From positions 1 through 6,869 of the forward strand of contig JAFOMB010000098.1 of NCBI GenBank assembly GCA_017419065.1: a DNA stretch of 6,869 nucleotides, read 5' to 3'. The position numbers were made by a program, and so were the translations under genes. The notes under the pieces were generated by a model, which did no database searches, had not been told where the DNA came from, and saw only the letters and a list, made by a program, of their open reading frames with translations. Source of the DNA: Erysipelotrichaceae bacterium (lineage in GTDB: Bacteria; Bacillota_I; Bacilli_A; Erysipelotrichales; Erysipelotrichaceae). Positions 1 to 6,404 of the stretch are shown here, in pieces (positions within the stretch are counted from its first letter, which is position 1; each line of letters begins with the position of its first letter).

Positions 1-2
1 CC

Positions 3-56
3 CTGATCTCAGGACTCGATATCGTCAGATCCTTCCTCGATATCCTGTTTAACTGA
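3..56 (+). CDS. Possible 3' end of a plus-strand gene (partial, unidentified)
   Basis: Reading the plus strand from base 3 gives 17 sense codons, LISGLDIVRSFLDILFN, and a TGA at 54-56. The start lies outside the window. The peptide is plausible as an amphipathic protein C-terminus: the LDI triplet recurs seven residues later, because the 9-bp word CTCGATATC occurs at 15-23 and again at 36-44. If real, the gene converges on the alanine racemase gene and the two coding ends overlap by 8 bp (49-56), with no terminator between them. Seventeen codons cannot show a family, and chance open frames of this size are common, so the call rests only on peptide character and the convergent layout. Confidence 0.3.
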   Translation: MISGLDIVRSFLDILFN

Positions 57-1131
57 ACCTTGGATGGAGGATCTTCACGATCTTTCCGTCAGATACATAG
101 ACTCTGGTGATGCGGTCGGAGATGTCCGTATAGAGTTCATAAGGAATGGTGCCGTTTTCCGCGGCCCTTTTTCTTACGTCGATATGCGGACCCAGGAGCT
201 CGGCTTTCTCGCCAGTCTCATAAGGCCGGCTGACCTTCACCATCATCTGGTCCATACAGACGCTGCCTGCGATAATACCGTATTCGCCGCCGATGTAGAC
301 TTCCCTGCCCGTGTTGTTTCTGAGGAAGCCGTCAGCGTAGCCGATCGGGAGGGTGATGATGTAGTCGTCATCGGAAGTGAAGTGGCCGCCATAGGAGACC
401 TTCTCTCCTTTTGGGACTTTCTTGCAGTCGACGACCTGGGAGTACAGGGAAAGACAGGGCTCGAGTTTCGATTCATAGGAGCTCAGCCCCAGTAAAGCCA
501 GTCCCGGGCGGCAGTGTGTGCACAGGTCTTCCCCAAAGTGCACGGTACCGTCGCTGTTGGCGATATGGACGTATTCAAAAGGATAGTTCAAAGAGAGAAC
601 GGTCTCTTTGAAGAGTTCATACTGCTTCTCCGTCACCTCTTCATTATCATCCGAGGACGTGTAATGACTCATGATGCCCTTCACGTCAGCGCCGCATTCC
701 AGTAACATGTCTAATACTTCCTTCGCTTCGAAAGGACGTACCCCGATGCGGTTCATGCCGGTGTTGAGTTTCAAATGGACTTTGATCCCCTTCAGGAGAT
801 CTCTGTTCTTAGAAACATATTCCTTAGAGACTGTGACGATCGAAAGACCGTTTTCCCTGACAGTCTGCAGATCTTCCCGGTCGGTATAGCCGAGTATCAG
901 GATATCGCAGCCGATATGATTGTGTCTCAGATGCATGGCTTCATCGATACTGGAGACAGCCAGCATCTCCACGCCTTCCTCGATGAGGATCTCAGAAGCT
1001 CTGACATCCCCTATTCCGTAGGCATTGGCTTTGACGACGCCGATCAGCTTCTTTCCGCTGATCTGCTGAAGGTATCGTATATTATGACGGTATTTGTCTT
1101 CGTCGATCTCAAGATAACTGCGTAAGTACAT
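49..1131 (-). CDS. alr: Alanine racemase
   Basis: A 360-residue fold-type III PLP enzyme that interconverts L- and D-alanine in the cytoplasm, supplying D-Ala for peptidoglycan. Visible motifs, in order: VVKANAYG with the PLP-binding lysine K34; KLNTGMNRIG at 121-130, the substrate-side strand; HIANSDG around 189-195, which contacts the cofactor phosphate; RPG at 208-210; VSYGG with the second catalytic base Tyr247; GYADG at 264-268; and CMDQ at 292-295. The spacing of the last three matches the family almost exactly. Length is normal for the family (about 360-390). One deviation is Ile40, where most family members have His (YGHG). The start is supported by GAGGT at 1139-1143, seven bases before the ATG. 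It lies 73 bp after the symporter gene on the same strand with no convincing terminator between, so co-transcription is possible, but its role is housekeeping. A weak internal promoter (TATGAT in the gap) cannot be excluded. Confidence 0.97.
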   Translation of the reverse strand: MYLRSYLEIDEDKYRHNIRYLQQISGKKLIGVVKANAYGIGDVRASEILIEEGVEMLAVSSIDEAMHLRHNHIGCDILILGYTDREDLQTVRENGLSIVTVSKEYVSKNRDLLKGIKVHLKLNTGMNRIGVRPFEAKEVLDMLLECGADVKGIMSHYTSSDDNEEVTEKQYELFKETVLSLNYPFEYVHIANSDGTVHFGEDLCTHCRPGLALLGLSSYESKLEPCLSLYSQVVDCKKVPKGEKVSYGGHFTSDDDYIITLPIGYADGFLRNNTGREVYIGGEYGIIAGSVCMDQMMVKVSRPYETGEKAELLGPHIDVRKRAAENGTIPYELYTDISDRITRVYVSDGKIVKILHPRFS

Positions 1132-1204
1132 ATTTATTACCTCACAACCATTCTACATCATATGAAGGATCAGGTACTCATGAATGGCACGGATGAGAAT
1201 CCTG

Positions 1205-2593
1205 CTATTCTTTTCTCTTCTTCGCCGCTTTGAAAGCATCGACTTCCTTCCTTGTATTCTCATTCATATTCCACAGGAACCTGAACGAAGCCCAGGATCC
1301 CAGGACCAGGATGCCCGGAAGCAGAGAGCACAGTGTCTTGATGCCGCTGATCGCTGCCGGTGACTGGACAGATGACGCACCGTTATAGCCGATCATTCCC
1401 AGCAGGAACATCGCTGCCGAGTTTCCGATCGTCTGTCCGACTCTTCTGCTCAGGTTGAAGGTGCCGTAAATGGATCCCTCTGTCCTCTTTCCGGTGATCA
1501 TTTCATTATAGTCGATGGCCTCTCCGACCAGTCCCCACTGCATATAGATGGAGATGAAGGCAAAACCCATGGCGATATTGGATGTGATGGCATAGACCCA
1601 GGGATTCATATCAAACAGCATCAGTCCGGCAAACAGGCCGATGTAGATCACACAGCTGATCAGCAGACCGAAACGTATGAATCTCTCCAAGCCTATCTTC
1701 CTGGCGGCTGTCGGTCCCAGAATGAAGATCAGCAGCATCGGAGGAGCGCTCAGCAGAGTGCCGTAGGAGGCAATAGAGATATCTCCCAGGACATCGGAAT
1801 ACATGTAGTTGCTGAGGGTATTGCCGACATACTGCATCATGCAGATGAAGAGGCCGTGCACACACAGCGCCACGAAAGGCCTGTTGACCCTGATGACTTC
1901 CAGGATATCCGTCACTTTGATGTTGTCGCTGCCGGTATCCGTTCCTGTCTCGATCCTCTCTTCCGTCCAGAAGTAGTGTCCCATGCACATCGCCAGTCCG
2001 ATGAGAGCACAGATCCCGGCCCCGATCGCATAGCCTAAAGCATTGCTTTCGCCGAATCTCTTTAAAAACAGCGGCATGATAAACAGGGAGAGCAGCGTCG
2101 CAGCGGCAGAGCCGATACCTCTGGCAGAAGAAAGAGAAGCCCTTTCTTCATCGGTATCCGCCATGGCGGACAGCAGAGAACCCATCGGGATGTTGAACAT
2201 CGTATAGGATCCTTCGTAGATGATCTTCAATCCAAACAGAAGACACAGTCTCGCCATGCCTTCAAAGAAGCTCGGTACCGACCAGAGAGCGATGAAAGAG
2301 ATGCATAACAGCGGTGTCGCCCGTAATATCCAGGGACGGAATTTGCCCAGCCTGTTCGTATTCTTTGCGTAGGACTTATCGATGAAGGCACCCATCAAAG
2401 GATCATTGATGAAGTCCCAGATGTTCCATATCAGCAGCAGTACCGCGATCTTCGTGGCCGGGATACCCAGGGCATCCGTACAGTACATGGAAAAGGTAGA
2501 ACCCATGAGTGCAAAGGTCATGACGCCTCCGGCATCTCCCAGTCCGTATCCGATCTTGTGTTTCAGTGTCAGTCCGTTTTTCTTCTCACTCAT
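1205..2593 (-). CDS. GPH-family (MelB-like) sugar:cation symporter
   Basis: An integral membrane transporter of the glycoside-pentoside-hexuronide:cation symporter family (major facilitator superfamily), expected to import a small glycoside with Na+ or H+. About twelve hydrophobic segments can be traced across 462 residues. Family marks: WDFINDPLMG at 59-68 in helix 2, whose two Asp residues (D60, D64) match the four-apart cation-site Asp pair of MelB; GKFRPW at 83-88 in the cytoplasmic loop 2-3; and DYNEMITGKRTEG at 361-373 before helix 11. A lysine-rich tail ends the protein. Start choice: an ATG at 2599 gives two extra residues (M-D), but the only ribosome site, GAGGG at 2601-2605, is one base from that ATG and seven bases from the ATG at 2593, so I prefer 2593. 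It lies directly behind the GH31 gene, which implies that it imports that enzyme's substrate. The exact sugar cannot be read from sequence. Confidence 0.93.
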   Translation of the reverse strand: MSEKKNGLTLKHKIGYGLGDAGGVMTFALMGSTFSMYCTDALGIPATKIAVLLLIWNIWDFINDPLMGAFIDKSYAKNTNRLGKFRPWILRATPLLCISFIALWSVPSFFEGMARLCLLFGLKIIYEGSYTMFNIPMGSLLSAMADTDEERASLSSARGIGSAAATLLSLFIMPLFLKRFGESNALGYAIGAGICALIGLAMCMGHYFWTEERIETGTDTGSDNIKVTDILEVIRVNRPFVALCVHGLFICMMQYVGNTLSNYMYSDVLGDISIASYGTLLSAPPMLLIFILGPTAARKIGLERFIRFGLLISCVIYIGLFAGLMLFDMNPWVYAITSNIAMGFAFISIYMQWGLVGEAIDYNEMITGKRTEGSIYGTFNLSRRVGQTIGNSAAMFLLGMIGYNGASSVQSPAAISGIKTLCSLLPGILVLGSWASFRFLWNMNENTRKEVDAFKAAKKRKE

Positions 2594-2600
2594 ATCCATT

Positions 2601-2605
2601 CCCTC
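2601..2605 (-). promoter_or_regulatory. Ribosome binding site deciding the symporter start
   Basis: The minus strand reads GAGGG immediately after the GH31 stop codon TAA (2608-2606). Seven bases separate it from the ATG at 2593 but only one base from the ATG at 2599, so initiation at 2593 is favoured. Its position, touching the upstream stop codon, points to a shared transcript and probable translational coupling with the GH31 gene. Confidence 0.65.
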
Positions 2606-4606
2606 TTATTCTTCTGTAAACCATACCGGTAAGTCGTGTATCGTACAGGTCACTTTGACATCGCTGTCTCCCGGAAGGAGGTTCCCTTCTCCCCGCAGCC
2701 GGAAACCGGAAACGCTCTTCGGCAGATGTATGATCCTTTCATCTATTCCCTCGTCGAACAGTGGACATGCCAGGATCTTTTCGCCGCACATATAGTTATC
2801 GGAATTCCGGTCATAGTCTTCATCTCTTAAGAAGACCGGTGTGACCAGAGGCGTATTGTTTTGGATGCATCTCTTCATCTCTTTACTTAGATACGGAATG
2901 AGACTGTCTCTGAGATTGAAGAGTTTCTTTACCGTTTCTTTCTCTTCCGGATAGAGCCACGGCATCGTCGATTCTTCGTCCGGTTTCCAGGAGTGAAGTA
3001 CGAATCTCGGCAGGAATACGCCGTACTGCAGCCAGCGAAGGAAGAGTTCCCTGGAAGGCCTCGGTCCGGCGAAACCGCCGATGTCCGGTCCGAAGAAGCA
3101 GAAGCCCGATAAGGACATCGTCATGGCCTGATAGTGGTTGTACCGCAGGTCTTTGAAGTCTGTATAGTTGTCTCCTGTCCAGGTCGTCGCGATAGCCTGA
3201 GAACCGGCTATGGCACAGCGCGTCACATTGAACGGCGTCTCATTCGCTTCCTTCGAAGCTTCCCTGCTGGCTTTCGCCATCAGATAGGAGAACAGCGGCT
3301 TGATGAGCCTGGCCGGGATCTCTTTAGAGAATCCACGCGCATAGACCTCTCTATCATGGATGTCGTATTCGTTGTTGTCGTTCCAGATATCCGTATAGCC
3401 ATTGCTTACCAGCTGCGTCTTTACATAGTGTTTCCAGAGATCATAGGCTCTCGGGTCGGTAAAGTCCAGATAGGAGGCATTTCCTCCCCAGAACGGGAAC
3501 TTGGCAGGACTGCCGTCTCTATAGTGGAGAAAGAGCCCCTCTTTGGCGAGAGTGTCATAGAGCGGATGATCGTCCAGGAAGGCAGGTTTGATATTGGGAA
3601 TGAGTTTCAGTCCTTTAGTGCCGAAGTATTCGGACAATCCCTTCGGGTCCGGGATCTTATCTGTGTTCCAGTGGAAGACATATCTCTTCTCGCCGATCTG
3701 GGTATAGCCGCTGGAAAGATAGAAGCCTCCGGCATGGATGCCGTATTCTTCACACTTATCTATAAATGATCTCAGTCTTTCATCCGCATCAGGCGCATCG
3801 GTATATTCCATCGTCGAACCGCAGTACCGGAAAGCCCAGTCCGGTACTTCTGCGACCCCTCCGGTCATATCGATGAAGCGGCTGATGATCTCCTTCACAC
3901 TTCCAAACAGGATATAGAAGATCATGTTGTCTTCTTCGTAATGAATGGAATTGAAGGCTTCATAGTAATTGTCATGTTCTCTTCCGAAATCGATCTCTCC
4001 TTCGGAATAGGTGTCATAATACATCCCATAGGATCCGGCGCTGTTTTCGCAGATATAGAACGGAAGATACTTATAAAGCGGGTCGCTGTATTCCGCTCTG
4101 AAACCCATGGAGTCATTCGTATCCAGCTTGAAGCGCTGATGGTTCTTATTGACTCTTCCGGACTTGTCTCCCAGCCCGTAGATCTTCTGATCCTCTTCTC
4201 TTCTCGTGTAATGGACAGAGCCTTCTCCCAGTTCTCCGTCAAAGTTGTAGGCTAAGCCGTTTCGGTCCTGATAGAGGATCCCTTTTTCATTGGAAACGGT
4301 GATGCGGAAGTTCTTCTTCTCGATCTGTACGCTGTGATGGCAATGGCGAAAAGAGATGGTCTTTTCATCTTCGTATACATCGGGTGCAGATGTTTCAAAG
4401 CCGTCCAGAGAGAGCTTGTCTCTGCCATAGCGGCATTTTTCGTGTTTTGGATCGATGCTGAAGGTCGGAAGGATGTCTTTGTCTTTGATCAGAGCTACCC
4501 TCAGCATGTCCCTGATGAAGTCGATGCGCATCGTCAGCTCATCGCTCCGGTAGATCCGTGTAGATCCATCCGCGTATTCCAGCGTGAAATAATGATCGAA
4601 CTTCAT
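2606..4606 (-). CDS. Glycoside hydrolase family 31 (alpha-glucosidase/alpha-xylosidase type)
   Basis: A 666-residue cytoplasmic retaining alpha-glycosidase of GH31, with an N-terminal beta-sandwich, a catalytic (beta/alpha)8 barrel from about residue 255, and C-terminal beta domains. Active-site signatures: TDIWNDNNE at 405-413 with the predicted nucleophile Asp410; WTGDN at 476-480 with the predicted acid/base Asp479; GPDIGGF at 506-512, the conserved barrel-strand motif; and LPRFVLHSW at 532-540, the substrate-side loop with Arg534 and His538. Length is typical of bacterial GH31 enzymes. No signal peptide is present. Start: the frame stays open to an ATG at 4693, but that would extend 91 bp into the esterase gene. 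The ATG at 4606 overlaps the esterase stop as ATGA, has AAAGGAG ten bases upstream (4617-4623), and begins MKFDHYF, so it is chosen. The Trp-Asn-Asp-Asn-Asn-Glu form of the nucleophile motif differs from the W.DMNE form common in the family. I cannot tell alpha-glucosidase, isomaltase-like or alpha-xylosidase specificity from sequence alone. Confidence 0.94.
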   Translation of the reverse strand: MKFDHYFTLEYADGSTRIYRSDELTMRIDFIRDMLRVALIKDKDILPTFSIDPKHEKCRYGRDKLSLDGFETSAPDVYEDEKTISFRHCHHSVQIEKKNFRITVSNEKGILYQDRNGLAYNFDGELGEGSVHYTRREEDQKIYGLGDKSGRVNKNHQRFKLDTNDSMGFRAEYSDPLYKYLPFYICENSAGSYGMYYDTYSEGEIDFGREHDNYYEAFNSIHYEEDNMIFYILFGSVKEIISRFIDMTGGVAEVPDWAFRYCGSTMEYTDAPDADERLRSFIDKCEEYGIHAGGFYLSSGYTQIGEKRYVFHWNTDKIPDPKGLSEYFGTKGLKLIPNIKPAFLDDHPLYDTLAKEGLFLHYRDGSPAKFPFWGGNASYLDFTDPRAYDLWKHYVKTQLVSNGYTDIWNDNNEYDIHDREVYARGFSKEIPARLIKPLFSYLMAKASREASKEANETPFNVTRCAIAGSQAIATTWTGDNYTDFKDLRYNHYQAMTMSLSGFCFFGPDIGGFAGPRPSRELFLRWLQYGVFLPRFVLHSWKPDEESTMPWLYPEEKETVKKLFNLRDSLIPYLSKEMKRCIQNNTPLVTPVFLRDEDYDRNSDNYMCGEKILACPLFDEGIDERIIHLPKSVSGFRLRGEGNLLPGDSDVKVTCTIHDLPVWFTEE
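4603..4606 (-). promoter_or_regulatory. ATGA stop/start overlap joining esterase and GH31 genes
   Basis: On the minus strand the four bases ATGA contain both the GH31 start codon (4606-4604) and the esterase stop codon TGA (4605-4603). AAAGGAG at 4623-4617 precedes the start by ten bases and lies within the last esterase codons. This arrangement is typical of translational coupling and of fixed stoichiometry between two enzymes of one pathway. Confidence 0.8.
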
Positions 4607-5967
4607 GCCTTCGGCTCTCCTTTCCTGAGCATATTCCCGGCCAGTCTGAGATAGGACGGTCTTCCCATCTTCACTTCTTTCGAAGAGATGCACAGGACTT
4701 CATGGTTCTTTCTGTCTGTTTTCTTCCAGTGAGGTAGAGTTGCTGTATCAGGATCGCCGCTTCTCGCAAAGCTTGCGAGATAGTCCATCATCATGCCGGA
4801 TATCTCCCTGTCTTCTTCTCCATAGGGACGCCAGGAGCTGTCCAGACGGCCGAACATGTATCTGAGGTCGCTGGAATGGAAGGAGCCGTTGTCATCGCCC
4901 GGGGCATCGACGTCGAAGAAGTAGACGTAGGCGCCGTTCTTCACCGCATACCGCTTCCCGATGTAGGCCATGAGCGGTGCATACATGTCGTTGGCGGTAA
5001 AGCCGATCAGATAGTCGATCTTCAGAGGATCATCGATCAGCTTCCCGACCTCTTCTTTTATCAGATATCCGTCGATGACGGGCATCATATTGTAGACACT
5101 GTCCTTTCTTCTCTGTCTGATCTCTTCGTAGGCATCGTGGATCTTTGCGATATCCGCATTCTTGAATTCTTCAAATGTCCCGCATCCGGCAAGTTCCATC
5201 AGTTCCAGCCAGTAGGGATAGGTATCCTCTGTCCTTTTCGGACGTGCGAACTTCGGAAACAGACCTGCTCCGGACATCATGGCGGCTCTTTTGAAAAGAC
5301 CCTCGTTCTGATGATCGAGACAGAGATACTGGAGGGAGATCGCACCGGCACTCTGTCCCATGAGGGTGATATTGTCTTTATCTCCGCCGAAGTCTTCGAT
5401 GTGGTCTCTTACCCATCTGAGGGCCTGGAGCTGGTCATCGAGGCCGAAATTGCCGCTGCGGCCGTATTTCTTCTGTATCTCTTCGTGAGCGAAGTATCCC
5501 AGTACTCCGACACGGTAGTTCGCAAAGACGACGATGATCCCTCTTTTCGCCAGTTCATATCCCCGGAATGGCTCTTCGGCATTGGAGCCGGAGTTGAAGC
5601 CGCCGCCGTGGAAAAACAGGATGACCGGACGATCCTCCGCATCCTTCGGAGTGTAGATGTTCAGATTCAGGCAGTCTTCGTCATAGCGGAAATCGATGCC
5701 TTCCCGGAATTCCCTGTAGTAGAACAGGCGCTCCGGGACGTCGAGGTGAGGATGATACTGACGGTATTGCGGACAGGCGTTTCCCATCTTTGAGGCATCG
5801 AGACTTCCCTCGTATCTGTCTATGCGTTCACAGTATTCGAAACGCCCTGCTTTCGCATAGGGAATGCCTAAAAACTCGTTGACTGTCGTGTATCCGTTGC
5901 CCAGAAAAGTGCCTGAGGGCGTCTTCAGGGCGATCCTGTTCATCTCTGTTTCTTCAGACATCTTCAT
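4603..5967 (-). CDS. Carboxylesterase, type B (alpha/beta-hydrolase)
   Basis: A 454-residue serine esterase of the carboxylesterase type B family, which hydrolyses carboxylic esters; no signal peptide is seen, so it should be cytoplasmic. Family marks: EDCLNLNIYTP at 97-107 (the second family signature), HGGGF at 120-124 forming the oxyanion hole, and NITLMGQSAGA at 199-209 with nucleophile Ser206. GFTANDM at 322-328 offers Asp327 at the position where many relatives have Glu. GSFHSSDLRYMFG at 361-373 carries the catalytic His364. It is shorter than the usual 490-550 residues, mainly because the middle and C-terminal parts are compact. The start at 5967 has AAGGA at 5977-5981, nine bases upstream; ATGs at 5961 and 5943 fit the ribosome site less well. 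It is the first gene of the minus-strand operon and is coupled to GH31, suggesting that it removes an acyl group from a glycoside before or after the glycosidase acts. That role is inferred; the acyl group is unknown. Confidence 0.93.
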   Translation of the reverse strand: MKMSEETEMNRIALKTPSGTFLGNGYTTVNEFLGIPYAKAGRFEYCERIDRYEGSLDASKMGNACPQYRQYHPHLDVPERLFYYREFREGIDFRYDEDCLNLNIYTPKDAEDRPVILFFHGGGFNSGSNAEEPFRGYELAKRGIIVVFANYRVGVLGYFAHEEIQKKYGRSGNFGLDDQLQALRWVRDHIEDFGGDKDNITLMGQSAGAISLQYLCLDHQNEGLFKRAAMMSGAGLFPKFARPKRTEDTYPYWLELMELAGCGTFEEFKNADIAKIHDAYEEIRQRRKDSVYNMMPVIDGYLIKEEVGKLIDDPLKIDYLIGFTANDMYAPLMAYIGKRYAVKNGAYVYFFDVDAPGDDNGSFHSSDLRYMFGRLDSSWRPYGEEDREISGMMMDYLASFARSGDPDTATLPHWKKTDRKNHEVLCISSKEVKMGRPSYLRLAGNMLRKGEPKA

Positions 5968-5987
5968 ATTCGCAGATCCTTATCTTC

Positions 5988-6005
5988 TGATATTATTCTA
6001 TATCA
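5988..6005. promoter_or_regulatory. 18-bp inverted repeat, candidate operator of the esterase operon
   Basis: The sequence TGATAT-(6 bases)-ATATCA forms a perfect inverted repeat with 6-bp arms. It covers the likely -10 region of the minus-strand promoter and ends 21 bases before the esterase ATG. A repressor bound there would block the operon. The repeat is AT-rich and short, so it could arise by chance; no regulator gene is present in the window. Confidence 0.4.
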
Positions 6006-6025
6006 ATTTTGGACGGCCTGATCAA
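5995..6025 (-). promoter_or_regulatory. Candidate promoter for the esterase-GH31-symporter operon
   Basis: On the minus strand TTGATC (6025-6020, 4 of 6 matches to the -35 consensus) is followed after 17 bases by TATAGA (6002-5997). The alternative -10, TAGAAT (6000-5995), matches 5 of 6 but lies 19 bases away. Either leaves a leader of roughly 20-30 bases before the esterase start. No other convincing minus-strand hexamer pair was found between the esterase gene and the tRNA promoter. Confidence 0.45.
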
Positions 6026-6130
6026 ACGGACAGAAGCCCTGACCGGGAGAAAAAACACGTGGTGACAGAAACCGCTTTGGGGCAGACGGGACAGGAGAGA
6101 GAAAAAAGCAGAGATGTATGCAGACTCTGT

Positions 6131-6158
6131 TTGACAAGAAGAGAAGATTTGATATAAT
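6131..6158 (+). promoter_or_regulatory. Consensus housekeeping promoter of the tRNA pair
   Basis: TTGACA at 6131-6136 and TATAAT at 6153-6158 are both perfect matches to the main sigma factor boxes, separated by 16 bases. Transcription would begin near 6165, about ten bases before tRNA-Val. A perfect-hexamer promoter is usual for stable RNA genes and indicates strong constitutive or growth-rate-linked expression. Confidence 0.9.
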
Positions 6159-6174
6159 AAGTAGGCATCAAATA

Positions 6175-6250
6175 GGAGGTTTAGCTCAGTTGGGAGAGCA
6201 TCTGCCTTACAAGCAGAGGGTCAGCGGTTCGAGTCCGTTAACCTCCACCA
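6175..6250 (+). tRNA. tRNA-Val (anticodon UAC)
   Basis: A complete 76-base cloverleaf including encoded CCA. The acceptor stem GGAGGTT pairs fully with AACCTCC, the discriminator is A, and the D-stem GCTC pairs with GAGC. The anticodon stem TCTGC/GCAGA holds the loop CTTACAA, giving anticodon TAC at 6208-6210. The variable loop is five bases, and the T-loop is TTCGAGT on a five-pair stem with one G-U. All stems are intact. It reads GUA and probably other Val codons by wobble. It is first in a two-tRNA transcript. Confidence 0.98.
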
Positions 6251-6259
6251 TTAGAGAAC

Positions 6260-6335
6260 GCCAACTTAGCGCAATAGGTAGAGCAACTGATTTGTAATCA
6301 GTAGGTTACGGGTTCGATTCCTGTAGTTGGCACCA
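6260..6335 (+). tRNA. tRNA-Thr (anticodon UGU)
   Basis: A complete 76-base cloverleaf with encoded CCA, nine bases after tRNA-Val. The acceptor GCCAACT pairs with AGTTGGC and the discriminator is A. The anticodon stem ACTGA/TCAGT holds the loop TTTGTAA, giving anticodon TGT at 6293-6295. The T-arm ACGGG/CCTGT with loop TTCGATT is normal. The D-stem is GCGC against GAGC, leaving one non-Watson-Crick G12-A23 position. Otherwise it is canonical and should be functional. Confidence 0.97.
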
Positions 6336-6345
6336 TCGACGATTC

Positions 6346-6367
6346 CGCCTCTCGAAGGCGTTTTTTT
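6346..6367 (+). terminator. Intrinsic terminator after the tRNA pair
   Basis: CGCCT (6346-6350) pairs with AGGCG (6356-6360) around a five-base loop CTCGA, directly followed by seven T residues (6361-6367). It lies eleven bases after the CCA of tRNA-Thr. The stem is short, so some read-through into the structured region downstream is possible. Confidence 0.82.
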
Positions 6368-6404
6368 GTGCCCGACTGCAGGGATCGTGTCAGGCGTTCT
6401 CTTT

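Noticed and set aside
64..1125. Several plus-strand open frames antisense to alanine racemase
   Set aside because: All are opposite a fully recognisable enzyme gene and encode no recognisable domain.
1166..1203. Imperfect hairpin (AGGAT...ATCCT, CTCAT...ATGAG) between the symporter and alanine racemase genes
   Set aside because: It has asymmetric internal loops and no T-run on the minus strand, so it is not a convincing terminator.
3134..3769. A 211-codon plus-strand open frame antisense to the GH31 gene
   Set aside because: It is opposite the catalytic barrel of GH31, with no ribosome site and no recognisable motif.
4607..4693. N-terminal extension of the GH31 protein by 29 residues
   Set aside because: It would overlap the conserved esterase C-terminus by 91 bp, while the ATG at 4606 has a ribosome site and the classic ATGA overlap.
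4876..5793. A 305-codon open frame on the plus strand, antisense to the esterase
   Set aside because: It lies wholly opposite a gene with clear catalytic motifs, has no ribosome site and no recognisable domain; its openness follows from the codon use of the opposite strand.
6063..6080. Catabolite response element (cre) near the esterase promoter
   Set aside because: The best alignment (AGAAACCGCTTTGG) matches the core but misses both outer ends, including the CA at the right end.
6101..6129. Minus-strand terminator: CAGAG/CTCTG hairpin followed by CTTTTTT
   Set aside because: The stem is only 5 bp with an 11-base loop and is not GC-rich. It sits upstream of both divergent promoters, where no minus-strand transcript is expected.
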